Below the pieces are notes generated by a model, which saw only the letters and a program-made list of their open reading frames with translations, made no database searches and had not been told where the DNA came from. The translations under genes and the position numbers were made by a program. From NCBI GenBank assembly GCA_003979345.1, contig RYVZ01000018.1, forward strand, positions 1,944-58,990: a DNA stretch of 57,047 nucleotides. The letters are read 5' to 3'. This DNA is from Lachnospiraceae bacterium (GTDB taxonomy: Bacteria; Bacillota; Clostridia; Lachnospirales; Lachnospiraceae). Below, piece by piece: positions 1-10,914 of this stretch (the first letter of the stretch is position 1; every line of letters starts with the position of its first letter).

Positions 1-3000
1 GATCAGGGGTGATCTGTAATACATGAATGATCTTCTTCCCCGTTTCCGGATTGACCTCATCACTATAGCCCGGCTGGACCGGTACTGCCGTCAATCCGGT
101 TACCGAATCGTGGATGTGAGAGTTTCCATTCTGCGACACCATCAGCTTCCATCCGATACAGCCGACATAGCCATCAGGCAGCTCTCTGACCACCCGGTAC
201 GGCACTCCCATCTGAAGCTGGTATTTGCCACCCTGCCGCTCCATGATCTCACCGGTCTGTGCATTGATGACCGTGATATCGGACAGCTCCTCAGACGCCG
301 TATTATAAATACCGTCACTGTTAGAATCAAGGAACAATTGAACATGGTAGCGCGTTGTCAATGGCGCCACTGCGCTCAAATTTCCTATCATGAACTCATA
401 ACTCAGATAATATTTTCCGTCCTCCGCCTTTTTCAGCATTGCGCGAGAATCGCCATCTATTCTTCCATACTCCGCATCAACCGTATCATAGCGGTAAGCT
501 TCCGGCGCAGAATATAAGTTGAGTGTTACTTTCTGCTGATTGAGTGCCTGTACAAACGCCTCCGTATCTTTCAGCGCCCCGTTCCCGTAATCTTCAACGA
601 TCAGATTGGAATAACGCGGCACATCACTGCCGTCCGCTTTCCGATCAAAGGCCTGACGTACAAACTGATATATATAGGACGATGTATCAAGGATCCCGCG
701 ATAGCTTGCCGATCCCGTTGTATACCACACATCTGAACTGTTGATGATCTGTCCGCCTGCCGCATTCTGTGTCATAAATTCCGGCGCAAGAATGATCAGG
801 CTTCCTCCGTCAAGATAATGGAACAGTTCTTCCACCTGTGTTTTCAAGATATCATTGCCGGATGTACGGAATCCAAGCGCCGTCTCATTGGCCGCCAGAT
901 GTCCCACATGTCCGCTCTCCCAGTGATGCGGTCCGATCCTGCCGCCAATATGCGTATAGAGCAGCCCGTTCATCTCCGTATCAATATCTGAATTATTTCC
1001 CCAGAGCGCATAGTTGGTATAGGATACCTCATCGATCCAGACTTTCTGATACCAGCCGCGTTCATACAACCGCTGTGAGGAATCATTTGTCAGATTGATT
1101 TCTTCTCCCCACTCTGAATAGGAGGACTTCCACATCCATGCAGAATTCTCGGCACTGCCGTTATCATACCAGTTTGCGCCTCCCTGCGGCGGTCCGTCAG
1201 GTCTGACCTCACCCTCGGTATAAACTGCGCGATTCTCACGCCATGCCTGAACACGTCCGTCATAGCTGTATTCCCTTGTGCCTTGCCAAAAAGGAGTTAT
1301 TGATCCCGTATAGGGATGATCGGCAGGTACCCATTCCCAGCCTGTCTGTGCCGTCATAATGTACCATCGCTTTTCCGACACTTTCCACATCCAGTTTCTG
1401 CCTTCCGATTCAACCCAAATAGATTTGTCAGCACCTACATCCCAAATTGGAGAATCCGTTCTGACCCATTTTTTGTCTCCCGTCTGATTCGCAAGATACC
1501 ACTTTCCGTCATGATACGTATAGTAATTCTGTTCCCACGAAACCGGCTGATACGGGTTTGCCGCTCCGATCGTCCCATCGTAAGAATCCGCTTTCACCCA
1601 TTTGAAACCTGCCGGCTGGGTGATCCTGTTCATGATACCCTGATTAGCTCCAAAATAGATGACGTCATACTCCTCATAAATATCCAGTATCTTTCCGCAG
1701 AATTCCGAAGTCGTCATTCCGTCGATCGTAATCGCATCCGGATCAGTATCCAGTTTAGCAACGAAATCCTGTGCCCAGTCCTCGGCAAATTTCTTCTTTA
1801 ATTCAAATTCGGTCGTTCCGGACTGACCATCATAATAGTAAGTGTAATCCCTGCAAGGCTGCAGTTCCAGTACACGGATTTTATCTTTATATATGATCGG
1901 ATCATAATCCCTGTAATTCAGTATGTATGCAACCGCCGTTGCCGGAATCACATACTCGTCAAGAGACGTATAGGCACCACCGCTGTGCGCACGCTCATAG
2001 TTCTCTTTTTGGATCGCCTGATAAACTTCGGCAAATCCGGCATCCGTCACAGTATCCGTAAAACGGTTCTCAAAGTCCGCATTTGCCAAAGCCGGCATAG
2101 CGCCCGTTCTGACAACCGACTCTCCCTCCGGATATGTACTGTTCCTAAATTCTCCCCTTGCGTGACTGACACAATAAATATTGTCACGCACAAAGTTTCC
2201 GCTGTTTCGAATTGCTTCACTCGCATAGTAATTCAGCTGCTGCCATTCAGAGCTGCTAAATGCCTTCTCGTAACTCATGCCGTCTTCGCTGAGAGAGACA
2301 TATGCTTCTGCAATATCCTCCTGACAAAGAATGGTCATCACTTTCTGAATATTTTCATCCACCTGATTATTGCGCACACTGCCGTCTAAAATCACTGCTA
2401 ATCGTGCGCTTCTGTCCGCATTACATGCTCTTTCCAACAGCTTTTTGGCATTCTCCGTGGAAAATCTTCTGTTAACGGATACCGTGTTTCCCTCATCATC
2501 CAGCCATACGCCATCCGTGTTCAGATACACTAGATCTGCCCGGCTAAGTGCTTCACTCATTGACCAACCGGATTCGATCGGACCATAACCATACATCCGT
2601 TTATCAGAACCGTCCGCCAGATACGTGACAAGCTGAAGGTTTGCTTTACCAAAGTCTTTCTCCTCCAGTCCCATTACATAATAGCGGAACCAGTTGTTAT
2701 TATGGATGCCGTCCAAAACATAGCCATACGCATTGCCGCTGCCGACAATCTGTCCGGCAGGAGACGTAGCTGCATACTCCCACGAACCAAGAAGCGTGAT
2801 CTTGGAAGTGTCCTTCCCGTCATTTTCCATTTCAGCGATAATATCCGCTAACTTTTCGGGTTCAAAATCCAGTTCATCCCCTGCAGTACCTATCGTTACG
2901 CGGTTCCATCCGGTAAAAGTATAAGTGCCAATCAGATCATCCCCTTCGAAAACACGAATTTGTGTTCCCTGCTGATAATCCGCATTCAATTTCAGTTCAG

Positions 3001-5606
3001 AAAGGTCCCATTCCTGAGATGCCGGCAGTTTCGGCTCCCTGTCGAAATATCCCCCATTCGTCAACACGACGCCATTTGGAAGAATCACCTGACCGGTAAA
3101 TTTCCATACATTACCGTCCTGTACCACACTTGGAAACACACCCTTGTCATATGAGCCATCCGGAAGTTCTATTCCCCAATCATAATAGATTGGGATTGAA
3201 ACCGCCCTTGCTGCATAAAAGAGCCATTCAGCAACCAGCTCAACATTCCCATCCAGCATGATCTCTGCATTTTCGGGTAAGATCTCCCCCGTTCCGCTGA
3301 TCTTCCACCCTTGAAACGTACATGTGCCGATAACATTCCCATTTTTATCCAATGCTTCATACGTATCGCCAACTGCGTAGAGGTCACTCACGATATAGTT
3401 TTCCCCGATTACGGCTTCTTCCTCTTCCGGACATTCAGCCTCCGGCTGCGAATCCATGCTAAATGCCTGTATTTGCGGCATCAGCACAATATCTTCCATG
3501 GTTGCTATTCCGTCAGGCAGCGTGCCTTCCTCCGCCTCTTTCAGTTCCCATCTGTAAGATACCGTCGCCCATTCTTCCTCTGATTCTGAATGATAGGACT
3601 CAAAGTTCCACTCGCCGGACAGTTCAAGATCTTCTGTAATTGCCTCAATTTCATTCAATATGTCATCAGACCCGTCACGATGCCAGCCGGAAAAAGTAAA
3701 GATACCCAGTAAGTCTCCATTATCGTCAAACAGGTAAAGCGTCTTTCCCTTTCCGTAATCCTGCCACAGAGTGTATGGCTCTTCTGTACCGCTTACTACT
3801 TCATCCTGATGTTGTGACGGATCAGCCAATGTATGGGGATGATTCCCATCCCTATCTTCCATCAGTGTATTTCCGGAAAGCAGTCCTTCCGGATCATTCC
3901 AGTCCCACGAATAACTTACAGTATAAGTTTCCCCCTCTGCATCCTCACCCGGTTCGGTTGGTTCCGGTTCTTCCGATGTATCCGTGTCCCCTCCGGGCGT
4001 AGTCGTTCCCGGTTCCTCCGGCGTAGTCGCTCCCCCGCCCGGTGTGGTCGTTCCCGGTTCCTCCGGCGCAGTTGTTCCCCCGCCCGGTGTGGTCGTTCCC
4101 TGTTCCTCCGGCGCAGCCGTCGCTCCGCCCGGTGTGGTCGCTTCCGGCTCTTTGGGCGTAGTCGTGCTTTCGCCCGGTGCAGCCGCCGCATCTGTCGGTA
4201 CAGCAGGGGGCGTCACGGTCGAAACTCCTCCTGCACCAATTCCTGCCGGACTGGGACTCGGAGAAGGATTTCCCTCACCGACCGAGTCGGACTGTTTTGA
4301 ATCCGACGCAGGCTCTAAGATATCCGCAACTCCTGCATTGCCAACTGACGCTACAAGCACACTGTGATTTTCGTCAAACTCCACATAGATCACTGCACGG
4401 GCACTGTCTAAAGCAGCCCCGTCCGGTGCAGACGCCCCATCCGGATTATAGTTTCCCGGCGCGTTTGAGTCTTCCCTGTTTGGTTCTGTTACAGGTGTAG
4501 GTTCTTCCTTCCCTGCTTCTCCTGCCGATGCATTGTTGTCTTCAGACCCGGAGGATGATGCAGGGTCAGTCCCTTTCCCCTCCTCATCAGAATATGCGGA
4601 ATCCCCCGCAGCTACATTTGATGAATCTGTATCTGTATTATTTATGTCTGTATTATTTATATCTGTATCAGCTGATGATCCTTCCCCAGTCGCCGGCACA
4701 TCTCCTGTTTCTCCGTCTCCCGGCTCAGTATCTTCCGGTACTTCCTCACCTTCCGGACCTGTCGGATCACCCGTCTCCTCCATTGACGGTTCATCTGCAT
4801 TTTCAGGCACCGGCGGAGTCGCCTCCACAAGTCCTTTCAACACAGCGGCACCATTTCCAGCGGAAACTGCATCAAACCCGGTCTGCGCAGCCTCATCAGA
4901 CGGCGCTTTTCCTGCATGAAACCGGAAATACAGATATCCTGTTTCATTCGTGTCATAATATCCCTGCTCTGCGATATCGGGATCCTGACTGTTCGGCGCA
5001 TAAGACTCTGCCAGTTCCTCCGCAACCCCCCCGCAGCGCCGCTGGCGTCATTGTCATAATATCCTTGCCGGAGTTACCGCCATACGAATACTGACTGGCA
5101 TCCAAACGATAAAATGCCTTATCAATATCAGGATTTTCACTAAGGTCAATGTATTCATAATAACCATTGACAGCCGCAGTCTCTTCGCCAATCCTGCGGT
5201 ATCCTGCATCCAAAAGTTCATGATCCTCCCCATAGTCAGAATACGCCGTATCGACAATCTCATAGCGCAGCGGATAGGAATTCCAGTCATCCGTATTTCC
5301 CATTGTGAGCAATCCCCTGCTGTGAAGATCGTCCAACAGTTCGTCCATCGTACCATCCCGTTTCGCCGCCTCTTCATCATAAGGCTCTAACCCGCCCATC
5401 AGATAGCCCATGGACGACTCGCTGAAGTCATCCACGATTTCTACAACGGTAAGCTGCTGATTCTGCTCTATCATCTTCTGCAGACCGCTGAACGTCTCTC
5501 TTGCATGCAGCATCTGCTCATTTTCCGTAATGGCCGTTGCCGCTACCACGACTGCCAATACGCCAGCTGTGATCGTCCGTAATACACTCCGCGTTTTCTT
5601 TTTCAT
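1..5606 (-). CDS. Large secreted adhesin-like protein of the pilus operon; 3' end outside window; frameshifted at a C7 run
   Basis: The start ATG at 5606 follows AAAGGAGAGACAGCG. A Lys-rich signal peptide with a VLAVVVAATA core suggests export. The frame is open to the C7 run at 5026-5032. Read literally it then stops at 4953, giving 217 aa. Removing one base restores a frame open to position 1, more than 1,650 further codons, with no start of its own and a TGA just upstream. The downstream part has an acidic Ser/Thr/Pro/Glu-rich linker with TTPGG-xTxPEEPG repeats (about 3985-4200). Three modules of the form TFSGW...LSGEW follow, like Listeria-Bacteroides (Flg_new) repeats. A Trp/Tyr-rich region comes next, then motifs IRVLELQP and IHVLQITP that recall DUF5057 proteins. 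Being last after the minor prepilins, it may be a pilus-tip adhesin. That role is inferred. The frame reading is direct; the DUF5057 match is tentative. Confidence 0.8.
5026..5032. repeat. C7 homopolymer at the adhesin frameshift
   Basis: There are seven consecutive C on the plus strand (G7 in the coding strand). Six would keep the adhesin reading frame open: Leu-Arg-Gly-Val-Ala-Glu-Glu continues into the long downstream frame. Seven produce Leu-Arg-Gly-Gly-Cys-Gly-Gly and a stop at 4953. The run is exactly where the two frames must join. Confidence 0.9.
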
Positions 5607-5799
5607 CGCTGTCTCTCCTTTCAAGGAAATCCTTCGACCGTTTCTATCTACTCCCACGATACGCCTCCAAACCAGCGCCGCATTTTCTCTATCCTGCCAT
5701 GCCGGCTGTCGGTCCGGCTCCTCATTCCTGAACCGGATTTCTCTAACATGTATCCGACTCCGGACAGTTCTGTGAAACAACCTCATTTATCGGTTCCGT

Positions 5800-7677
5800 C
5801 TAGTTTACCACATTTATGATGACCGTACTGCGTACAGTCGCATTATCGATCAGGCTCACCGTTACGGAAAGCTCCTGCTCTCCCATGCTCTCCCCCGCCA
5901 CGATCACCAGTTCCGAGCCGGTGCAGTACATAAATGTTCCGGACTGGCTTGAGAAAGAAGGCGTACTGGAAACAGAAAGCTCCAATCCCGTAGCTGCCAG
6001 TCCTTCCAACTTAAACGGTATCCTGCCGATCGTTCCGGCTGGAATGGTATACGGTTCCGTCTGCTCAAAAGTAACAGAAACTTTCGGCAGTACGATCGTC
6101 TGCACAACCGCCTCCGCAGAGGTTCCTCCTGCCGGAACCGCTTTTACGGTAATCGAGTAATCTTTCGTAAAGTCAATGTCCCGCGCCGTAGTAATCTGCC
6201 CCGTTGCGGGATCAATGCTGATCTTATCGCCCAATCCGTCGTCATCTATGATGGACCAAATAACATTCCGGCTTTCCCCGCTGACATGCAGCGTCGTGCC
6301 GCCTCCGCGCGTTATTTGATTACTTCCTGTCTCCGTCGTGATATGAGGTCCTCCCGATCCTGCCTCTCCCACCGTTACGGTGCATTCTCCGTATACCGGT
6401 GACACATCCGAAGCTGTCACGCGCACAGTCGCGCGCACAGTGATCACCGTTCCCGGTGTGACGCCGGAACTGATGGAAAGTACGCCGTCCGCACTGATGG
6501 AAGCTCCTGATACGACAGGTTCCACAGACCACAGCACTTCGCGCGATTCCGCATTTAAGTTCAGACCCGCTACCTGTGCCGTAAAATAGCAGCGCCCTCC
6601 CGCCGGAGGCGTCATCTCCCCTGTTGTCACAAGTACACTGCTGATCATCGGAACCACCACGCTCGTTTGACCGTACACATCGGTTCCCTTGGCGGTTGCT
6701 GTCACCGTAATAACCGCCGCGCTCTCATCCGGCGCCACAGTCAGCACGCCCGTGCTGCTGATCGTCGTTCCCGCAGAAACCGCTCCGTTAACTTTCCAAT
6801 CCACTTCCTGTGACGCAGCAGTGCTTCCGCCGCTCTTGACGATCGCATGGAACTCAACGGAAGAGCCCCTGTTGATCGCAGGTGTTCTCGGCGAAATCTG
6901 AACCTCCGTGATCGTCTCTCCCCGATCCACATCATCATCCGGATAAATCTCATCCGGATTGTTTGATTCAAGAACATTGTTGCGAAGCGATATATTTTGA
7001 ATCGTCTCGTAATGAACCTGACCTTTTACGACTTGAATCTTAATCGTAACCAGACGCTGTTTCTCCCCAATATGGGAAGAATCGGGTGAAAAAACAGTCA
7101 CGCTCTCACCCATCAGATACCAATTGGAAAAACCGCTCTTTTCCGCGTCAGATAATTCCTCCACACTGCCATCCGTTACATTTTTCTCCAAATAATATAC
7201 TTTGGCTTCTGTCCTGTCCCATGCGATATAATAAGCAAGGGACGTATTAAACACCTTAATATAAGCGTCCGCCGAAAAACCGCTCACGGCATCGGTAACC
7301 GGCGCGGCAGGATCTGAACTTTCGCAGGCATACACGGAACATTCCGCGTCCACGATCAGATTATCCAGCTGGCTTTCGAGCAGCTGCGCCTCCGTCTGTG
7401 CATCCACGCTTTCGCTCGTTTTCGTATACATCCTGGTCCCGCTTAAAACCAACTGAAGCGCCGCAAAGAGCACAATGGACATGATCGCAAGCGCAATGAT
7501 AACCTCTACGAGACTCATGCCGTCATTGGCATCCGTTATGAAATTGCTTTCCAATTGTCTTCTTCTTTGCTTCAATGCTAATCCCTCAGATTTTTCCGCC
7601 ATTTTGCTACAACCGCAATCCTTTCTGCCCCAAGTCCCCGTCTCAAAGCAGCAATCCCCTTTCACAGCCAAACACAT
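5800..7677 (-). CDS. Type IV prepilin with C-terminal Ig-like (Big-type) domains
   Basis: A class III prepilin cleavage site, Asn-Asp-Gly before MSLVEVIIALAIM (Gly53), has Glu at +5 and a hydrophobic helix, so PilD should process it. A pilin-like globular part follows to about residue 250. Then come about three repeated beta modules with the pattern 'SxxxxWxVxGxxSxGttIsstGvLtVap' (about 255-345, 346-440, 445-530), typical of bacterial Ig-like group 2 domains, and a C-terminal beta domain ending at 625. Ordinary minor pilins are 150-250 aa. The first ATG (7677) sits right after the upstream stop with a weak ribosome site. ATG 7602, with AGAAAGGA about 15 nt upstream, is an alternative that shortens the leader to 28 residues. 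Probably an adhesive or structural tip pilin (inferred). Confidence 0.85.
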   Translation of the reverse strand: MCLAVKGDCCFETGTWGRKDCGCSKMAEKSEGLALKQRRRQLESNFITDANDGMSLVEVIIALAIMSIVLFAALQLVLSGTRMYTKTSESVDAQTEAQLLESQLDNLIVDAECSVYACESSDPAAPVTDAVSGFSADAYIKVFNTSLAYYIAWDRTEAKVYYLEKNVTDGSVEELSDAEKSGFSNWYLMGESVTVFSPDSSHIGEKQRLVTIKIQVVKGQVHYETIQNISLRNNVLESNNPDEIYPDDDVDRGETITEVQISPRTPAINRGSSVEFHAIVKSGGSTAASQEVDWKVNGAVSAGTTISSTGVLTVAPDESAAVITVTATAKGTDVYGQTSVVVPMISSVLVTTGEMTPPAGGRCYFTAQVAGLNLNAESREVLWSVEPVVSGASISADGVLSISSGVTPGTVITVRATVRVTASDVSPVYGECTVTVGEAGSGGPHITTETGSNQITRGGGTTLHVSGESRNVIWSIIDDDGLGDKISIDPATGQITTARDIDFTKDYSITVKAVPAGGTSAEAVVQTIVLPKVSVTFEQTEPYTIPAGTIGRIPFKLEGLAATGLELSVSSTPSFSSQSGTFMYCTGSELVIVAGESMGEQELSVTVSLIDNATVRSTVIINVVN

Positions 7678-7684
7678 CTTCCAC

Positions 7685-8263
7685 TTAATTTCTTGACAAA
7701 GAAAATTTTCCGGTCAACGGTACGAGATCCAGCACATATTCCACACTACCCTGTGTAAAAATAATTTTCTTCCAATAAACATCGGTTTCCTTCGCCGGAG
7801 CTATAAGTCCTGTCGGTTCGGTATTTACCACTTCGTTAAATGTGCCGCCCGATCTGTCGAACGCGATAATGATCTCGTTTGTGCCATCAAGCGTTACCGT
7901 ACTATCCGACGTTTCTGTCCCGACTCTGCCCTTCACGGCACTGACCGTCACTCTTGCATTTCCGATCTTCTCCGTCGTCCGTGCCTCATTTGCCGTGCCG
8001 CGGCCTGTTACGCTGTCCACATAAACCGAACCGTCGGCAGAAGTGTAAATACGAATATACACGTCATAAAGCGTTGCGCCCTTCGACTTACTCATTGCGG
8101 CAACCTTTGTCTGTGAAAGCGCCGACTGTGTCTTTGTCGCACACTCCTTTGCATATTTTCCATTCAAAAGCCCCAGCATACCGTATGCGCCGGCCCCGAT
8201 AATGGAAATGATGGCGATCACCACGATCAGCTCCACCAGTGAGAATCCTCTCTCATCTCTCAT
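7685..8263 (-). CDS. Type IV prepilin, GspH/FimT-like minor pilin
   Basis: This 192-aa protein starts with a short leader MRDERG, then FSLVELIVVIAIISIIGAGAYGML. That gives a textbook prepilin peptidase site with Glu5 and the N-terminal pilin helix. The C-terminal part is beta-rich with no cysteines beyond one near residue 40. Such minor pilins prime pilus assembly in the membrane, and the size fits GspH/FimT. It lies 7 nt from the next prepilin and about 60 nt after the GspK/PilX-like gene, inside one operon. The GspH subtype is inferred from length and position; the prepilin call is secure. Confidence 0.88.
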   Translation of the reverse strand: MRDERGFSLVELIVVIAIISIIGAGAYGMLGLLNGKYAKECATKTQSALSQTKVAAMSKSKGATLYDVYIRIYTSADGSVYVDSVTGRGTANEARTTEKIGNARVTVSAVKGRVGTETSDSTVTLDGTNEIIIAFDRSGGTFNEVVNTEPTGLIAPAKETDVYWKKIIFTQGSVEYVLDLVPLTGKFSLSRN

Positions 8264-8319
8264 AGACGCGCCAGTCCTTCCTAATCCTGTAAGAGTCCTT
8301 TCTTCGACTTTTCCGTCAC

Positions 8320-10758
8320 CTAGTCTTTCTTCCAGTTCCGGTAAACGACCAGTTCATCCGTACCAACCACATCCGTTTCCTCTTCTCCCGGAGCCGGTGT
8401 CGGTGATCCGCCCGGTACGCCCGTCATGGATTTACCTTCCCAAAAGCATTCCAAAAGCTGCCCGTTATCTGCCTGAAGCGCAAGACTGACCGCATCCGGA
8501 TCAGGTTCAAGCACCGCGCTGTTCGTTACAAAAATCTGACCGCCCGAAAGGATCATGCCGCGAAAGCTTGCATGAACCCATACATCCCCCGTTGCAATGA
8601 TCACCTTAACGGCAGGATCCTCCGCCTCGTCATATTCATATACGCCCGTACTTGCGCCAACCACTGCTCCCGCGCCGTCAGCATTGTCGATCAGCAGCAC
8701 CTTCTGACCGCCTGCTGCAGTCACCATCTTTGTATTTCCCCCGTCCATGTATTCACGTAGTTTCTGGACGTCAACAATATTTTCAAAAACGGACGCACGA
8801 TCCAACTGATCCTGTGTCAGAGCCGCATAGTTCATCGTCAGATTGATATTGAGTGCTTTGTTCGTATTGGAATAGCGCTCATACTCCGCCAGCAGCGTCA
8901 GCACATCTTCCGATTCCGCTGACAAACTAGCGGGTTGTAATATAAACTCACCCGTGCTGTCATCATCATCGCCATAATCGTCATAATAGACGGCGTTCCC
9001 GGCAAGATTCAGCCTTTCAAGCGATGCCGGTACACGATACACTGTCAGATAATTTCTTAAGTAACTGTTTACCCAGTTTTTGTTTTGACTGTAATAGTCA
9101 GCAAAAAACGCATTTGCCTGCACTGCCGAATCAAAAGTCAGATAGTAATATACCCATGCATTGTTTCCGGTACCTGCCGCCTGATAAAATACCTTCTGCC
9201 AGGTCGCACCGTAATCACGCAGTGTCATAGGAACCGCCATGCCAAGTTCTGCTTTCGTCAAATCAACTTCAAGACTGCTTACCACCCCTTCGGCGGCCGC
9301 ATTCCTCTGAAACTCCTGATACTGACTTAAGGAGATCGGGTTCGAGCCAAGCACGCACTCGCCATCAATATAACCCACACATTCGGGCGGAACCAGATAT
9401 GCAAGCTGATTGCTTCTCACGGAAAGCGATTCCCCCATACGTACCGTCTGATTTCCCGATGTGTTATAGGATGTACCGTCATCTGAAACGATTGGTGTTC
9501 CATCCTCGGACACAAGATCACGCGGATCGTCCGGCACACCGTCTCCATCCGCATCCGTCGTGCCGATATACGCCTGACCCGCAAGTCCAAGCTGCGTCAG
9601 CGCTGACAGATCAAGTGTGATTCCTGTCCCGTTGATCAGTATGGAGCTGCTGTTCTTCGGTCCCCGCGCCGCCGTGGAAACACTTTGGTAACCGAAACCA
9701 TAATATTGTCCTTTCAGAATCACCGAACTATTTTTACCATTCACAGTCAGGTCATCCTGCACATAGCTTTCTCCTGACAGATTCAATTCACTGGAATCTA
9801 CCACAATCCCGTCCGCCCAAAGCGACGCATTTCCGCTCGTTACAAATCCGGCATCATAACTTCCATCAGGATTTTGGGTGCCCAGCACCTCCACATTTCC
9901 TCCGGTCACAACAACGTAAGCTCCACCGGCCTCCGCCGCCTCGAATCTGGCCCTGCTGTTTCTCACGGAAATCCCGTTTCTTCCGCCGTACACGCTTCCG
10001 CGGACCATATAAGTACCACCCACCGGAACAAGTGACTCATTTATGCCCAGATAGAGCTTTTTATCTGCGATCAGCGAATAAGAGAGCACGCCCGGAAGAC
10101 TACTTTGCTCCTCAAATGTCATATTCGGTATCTTCAGTGCGATATCCGTAGTGATCACAGCCACATAACCACTGCCGTCCGTATAGGTCAGCCGCAGACC
10201 TTTGATCCAGACGCCGTCCGTATAAGCGACAAGAGATTTGCCATCTGCCGGTACCAACTCCAATTTTGCCCTGGAGCCATCCGAAAAAGAAGCCTCTCCC
10301 GCCGTCAGCACAATATCCCCGTGTTCATCTTTTATGATTCTTGATAAATAATCATACAACTGCTCCGGATTCAATTGTTCATCCCGGTCCGGATCCAGTT
10401 TGTCTTTCAGATAGTTGATATAGCGCGTCTGAAAGTTCGCGGTACGCAGTACTTCCCCGGCTTCATCGCCTGAATTGTAGTTCTGCATGATAAACAGGTA
10501 TGCATCTGTATAGGCATTAGAAACCTCCAGCTCCAATCCTGCTTTGATCTCCTCCATAATGGTTTCTGCCGTATAGAAATTATCGGTCGAATGCAGCTCC
10601 GTTGTCTTGATCGTATAATTGACATATGTGGTATAGAGAATGATACTTGCCAATGTGCAGAGCAACAGCATTGCCACGATCACAACAACCAACGTAGAAC
10701 CCCTGTTATCTTTATGAAATTGTCCGGCCTTTCTTCTGCTCCTGCTTCTATCCGGCAT
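8320..10758 (-). CDS. Large GspK/PilX-like pilus component with bactofilin-like repeats
   Basis: ATG 10758 is chosen because GGAGGAGCATT lies directly before it; the ATG 18 nt further up would include that ribosome site in the coding region. A basic leader ends in DNRG (Gly20), followed by STLVVVIVAMLLLCTLASIIL. Position +5 is Val, not Glu; absence of Glu5 is a hallmark of GspK-type tip pseudopilins. At 812 aa it is two to three times the usual PilX/GspK length. The middle (about 250-400) has short 'nvxVxGgNaxvxxdGixV' beta repeats like polymer-forming or bactofilin-type solenoids. Near residues 405-415 is a DADGDGVPDD motif, like calcium loops of thrombospondin type 3 repeats. Predicted inner-membrane/pilus-tip protein; the exact role is inferred. 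Confidence 0.8.
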   Translation of the reverse strand: MPDRSRSRRKAGQFHKDNRGSTLVVVIVAMLLLCTLASIILYTTYVNYTIKTTELHSTDNFYTAETIMEEIKAGLELEVSNAYTDAYLFIMQNYNSGDEAGEVLRTANFQTRYINYLKDKLDPDRDEQLNPEQLYDYLSRIIKDEHGDIVLTAGEASFSDGSRAKLELVPADGKSLVAYTDGVWIKGLRLTYTDGSGYVAVITTDIALKIPNMTFEEQSSLPGVLSYSLIADKKLYLGINESLVPVGGTYMVRGSVYGGRNGISVRNSRARFEAAEAGGAYVVVTGGNVEVLGTQNPDGSYDAGFVTSGNASLWADGIVVDSSELNLSGESYVQDDLTVNGKNSSVILKGQYYGFGYQSVSTAARGPKNSSSILINGTGITLDLSALTQLGLAGQAYIGTTDADGDGVPDDPRDLVSEDGTPIVSDDGTSYNTSGNQTVRMGESLSVRSNQLAYLVPPECVGYIDGECVLGSNPISLSQYQEFQRNAAAEGVVSSLEVDLTKAELGMAVPMTLRDYGATWQKVFYQAAGTGNNAWVYYYLTFDSAVQANAFFADYYSQNKNWVNSYLRNYLTVYRVPASLERLNLAGNAVYYDDYGDDDDSTGEFILQPASLSAESEDVLTLLAEYERYSNTNKALNINLTMNYAALTQDQLDRASVFENIVDVQKLREYMDGGNTKMVTAAGGQKVLLIDNADGAGAVVGASTGVYEYDEAEDPAVKVIIATGDVWVHASFRGMILSGGQIFVTNSAVLEPDPDAVSLALQADNGQLLECFWEGKSMTGVPGGSPTPAPGEEETDVVGTDELVVYRNWKKD

Positions 10759-10776
10759 AATGCTCCTCCAAATCAC

Positions 10777-10914
10777 AGAAATTCACATTTGATACATCTG
10801 TCCGCTTATCGGTTGGTATGTCCGTCCAATCGTGTAGTCGTCCGATCGTGCAGTCGTCCGGTTACCGGTTTATGCATCCGCCGATCCAACCATGCGGTCG
10901 TCCGGTTACTGGTT
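10777..10914. repeat. Short degenerate repeats between two pilus genes
   Basis: GTCGTCCGGTTACCGGTT at 10853-10870 recurs with one change at 10897-10914, where it overlaps the stop of the PilV-like gene. Shorter GTCGTCCG and CCGATC copies lie between them. The block fills the gap between two otherwise close pilus genes. No function is apparent. Confidence 0.6.

Noticed and set aside
4953..5786. Adhesin start at ATG 5786
   Set aside because: The 60 extra residues are Arg-rich with no signal, and ATG 5606 has a strong ribosome site followed by a good signal peptide.
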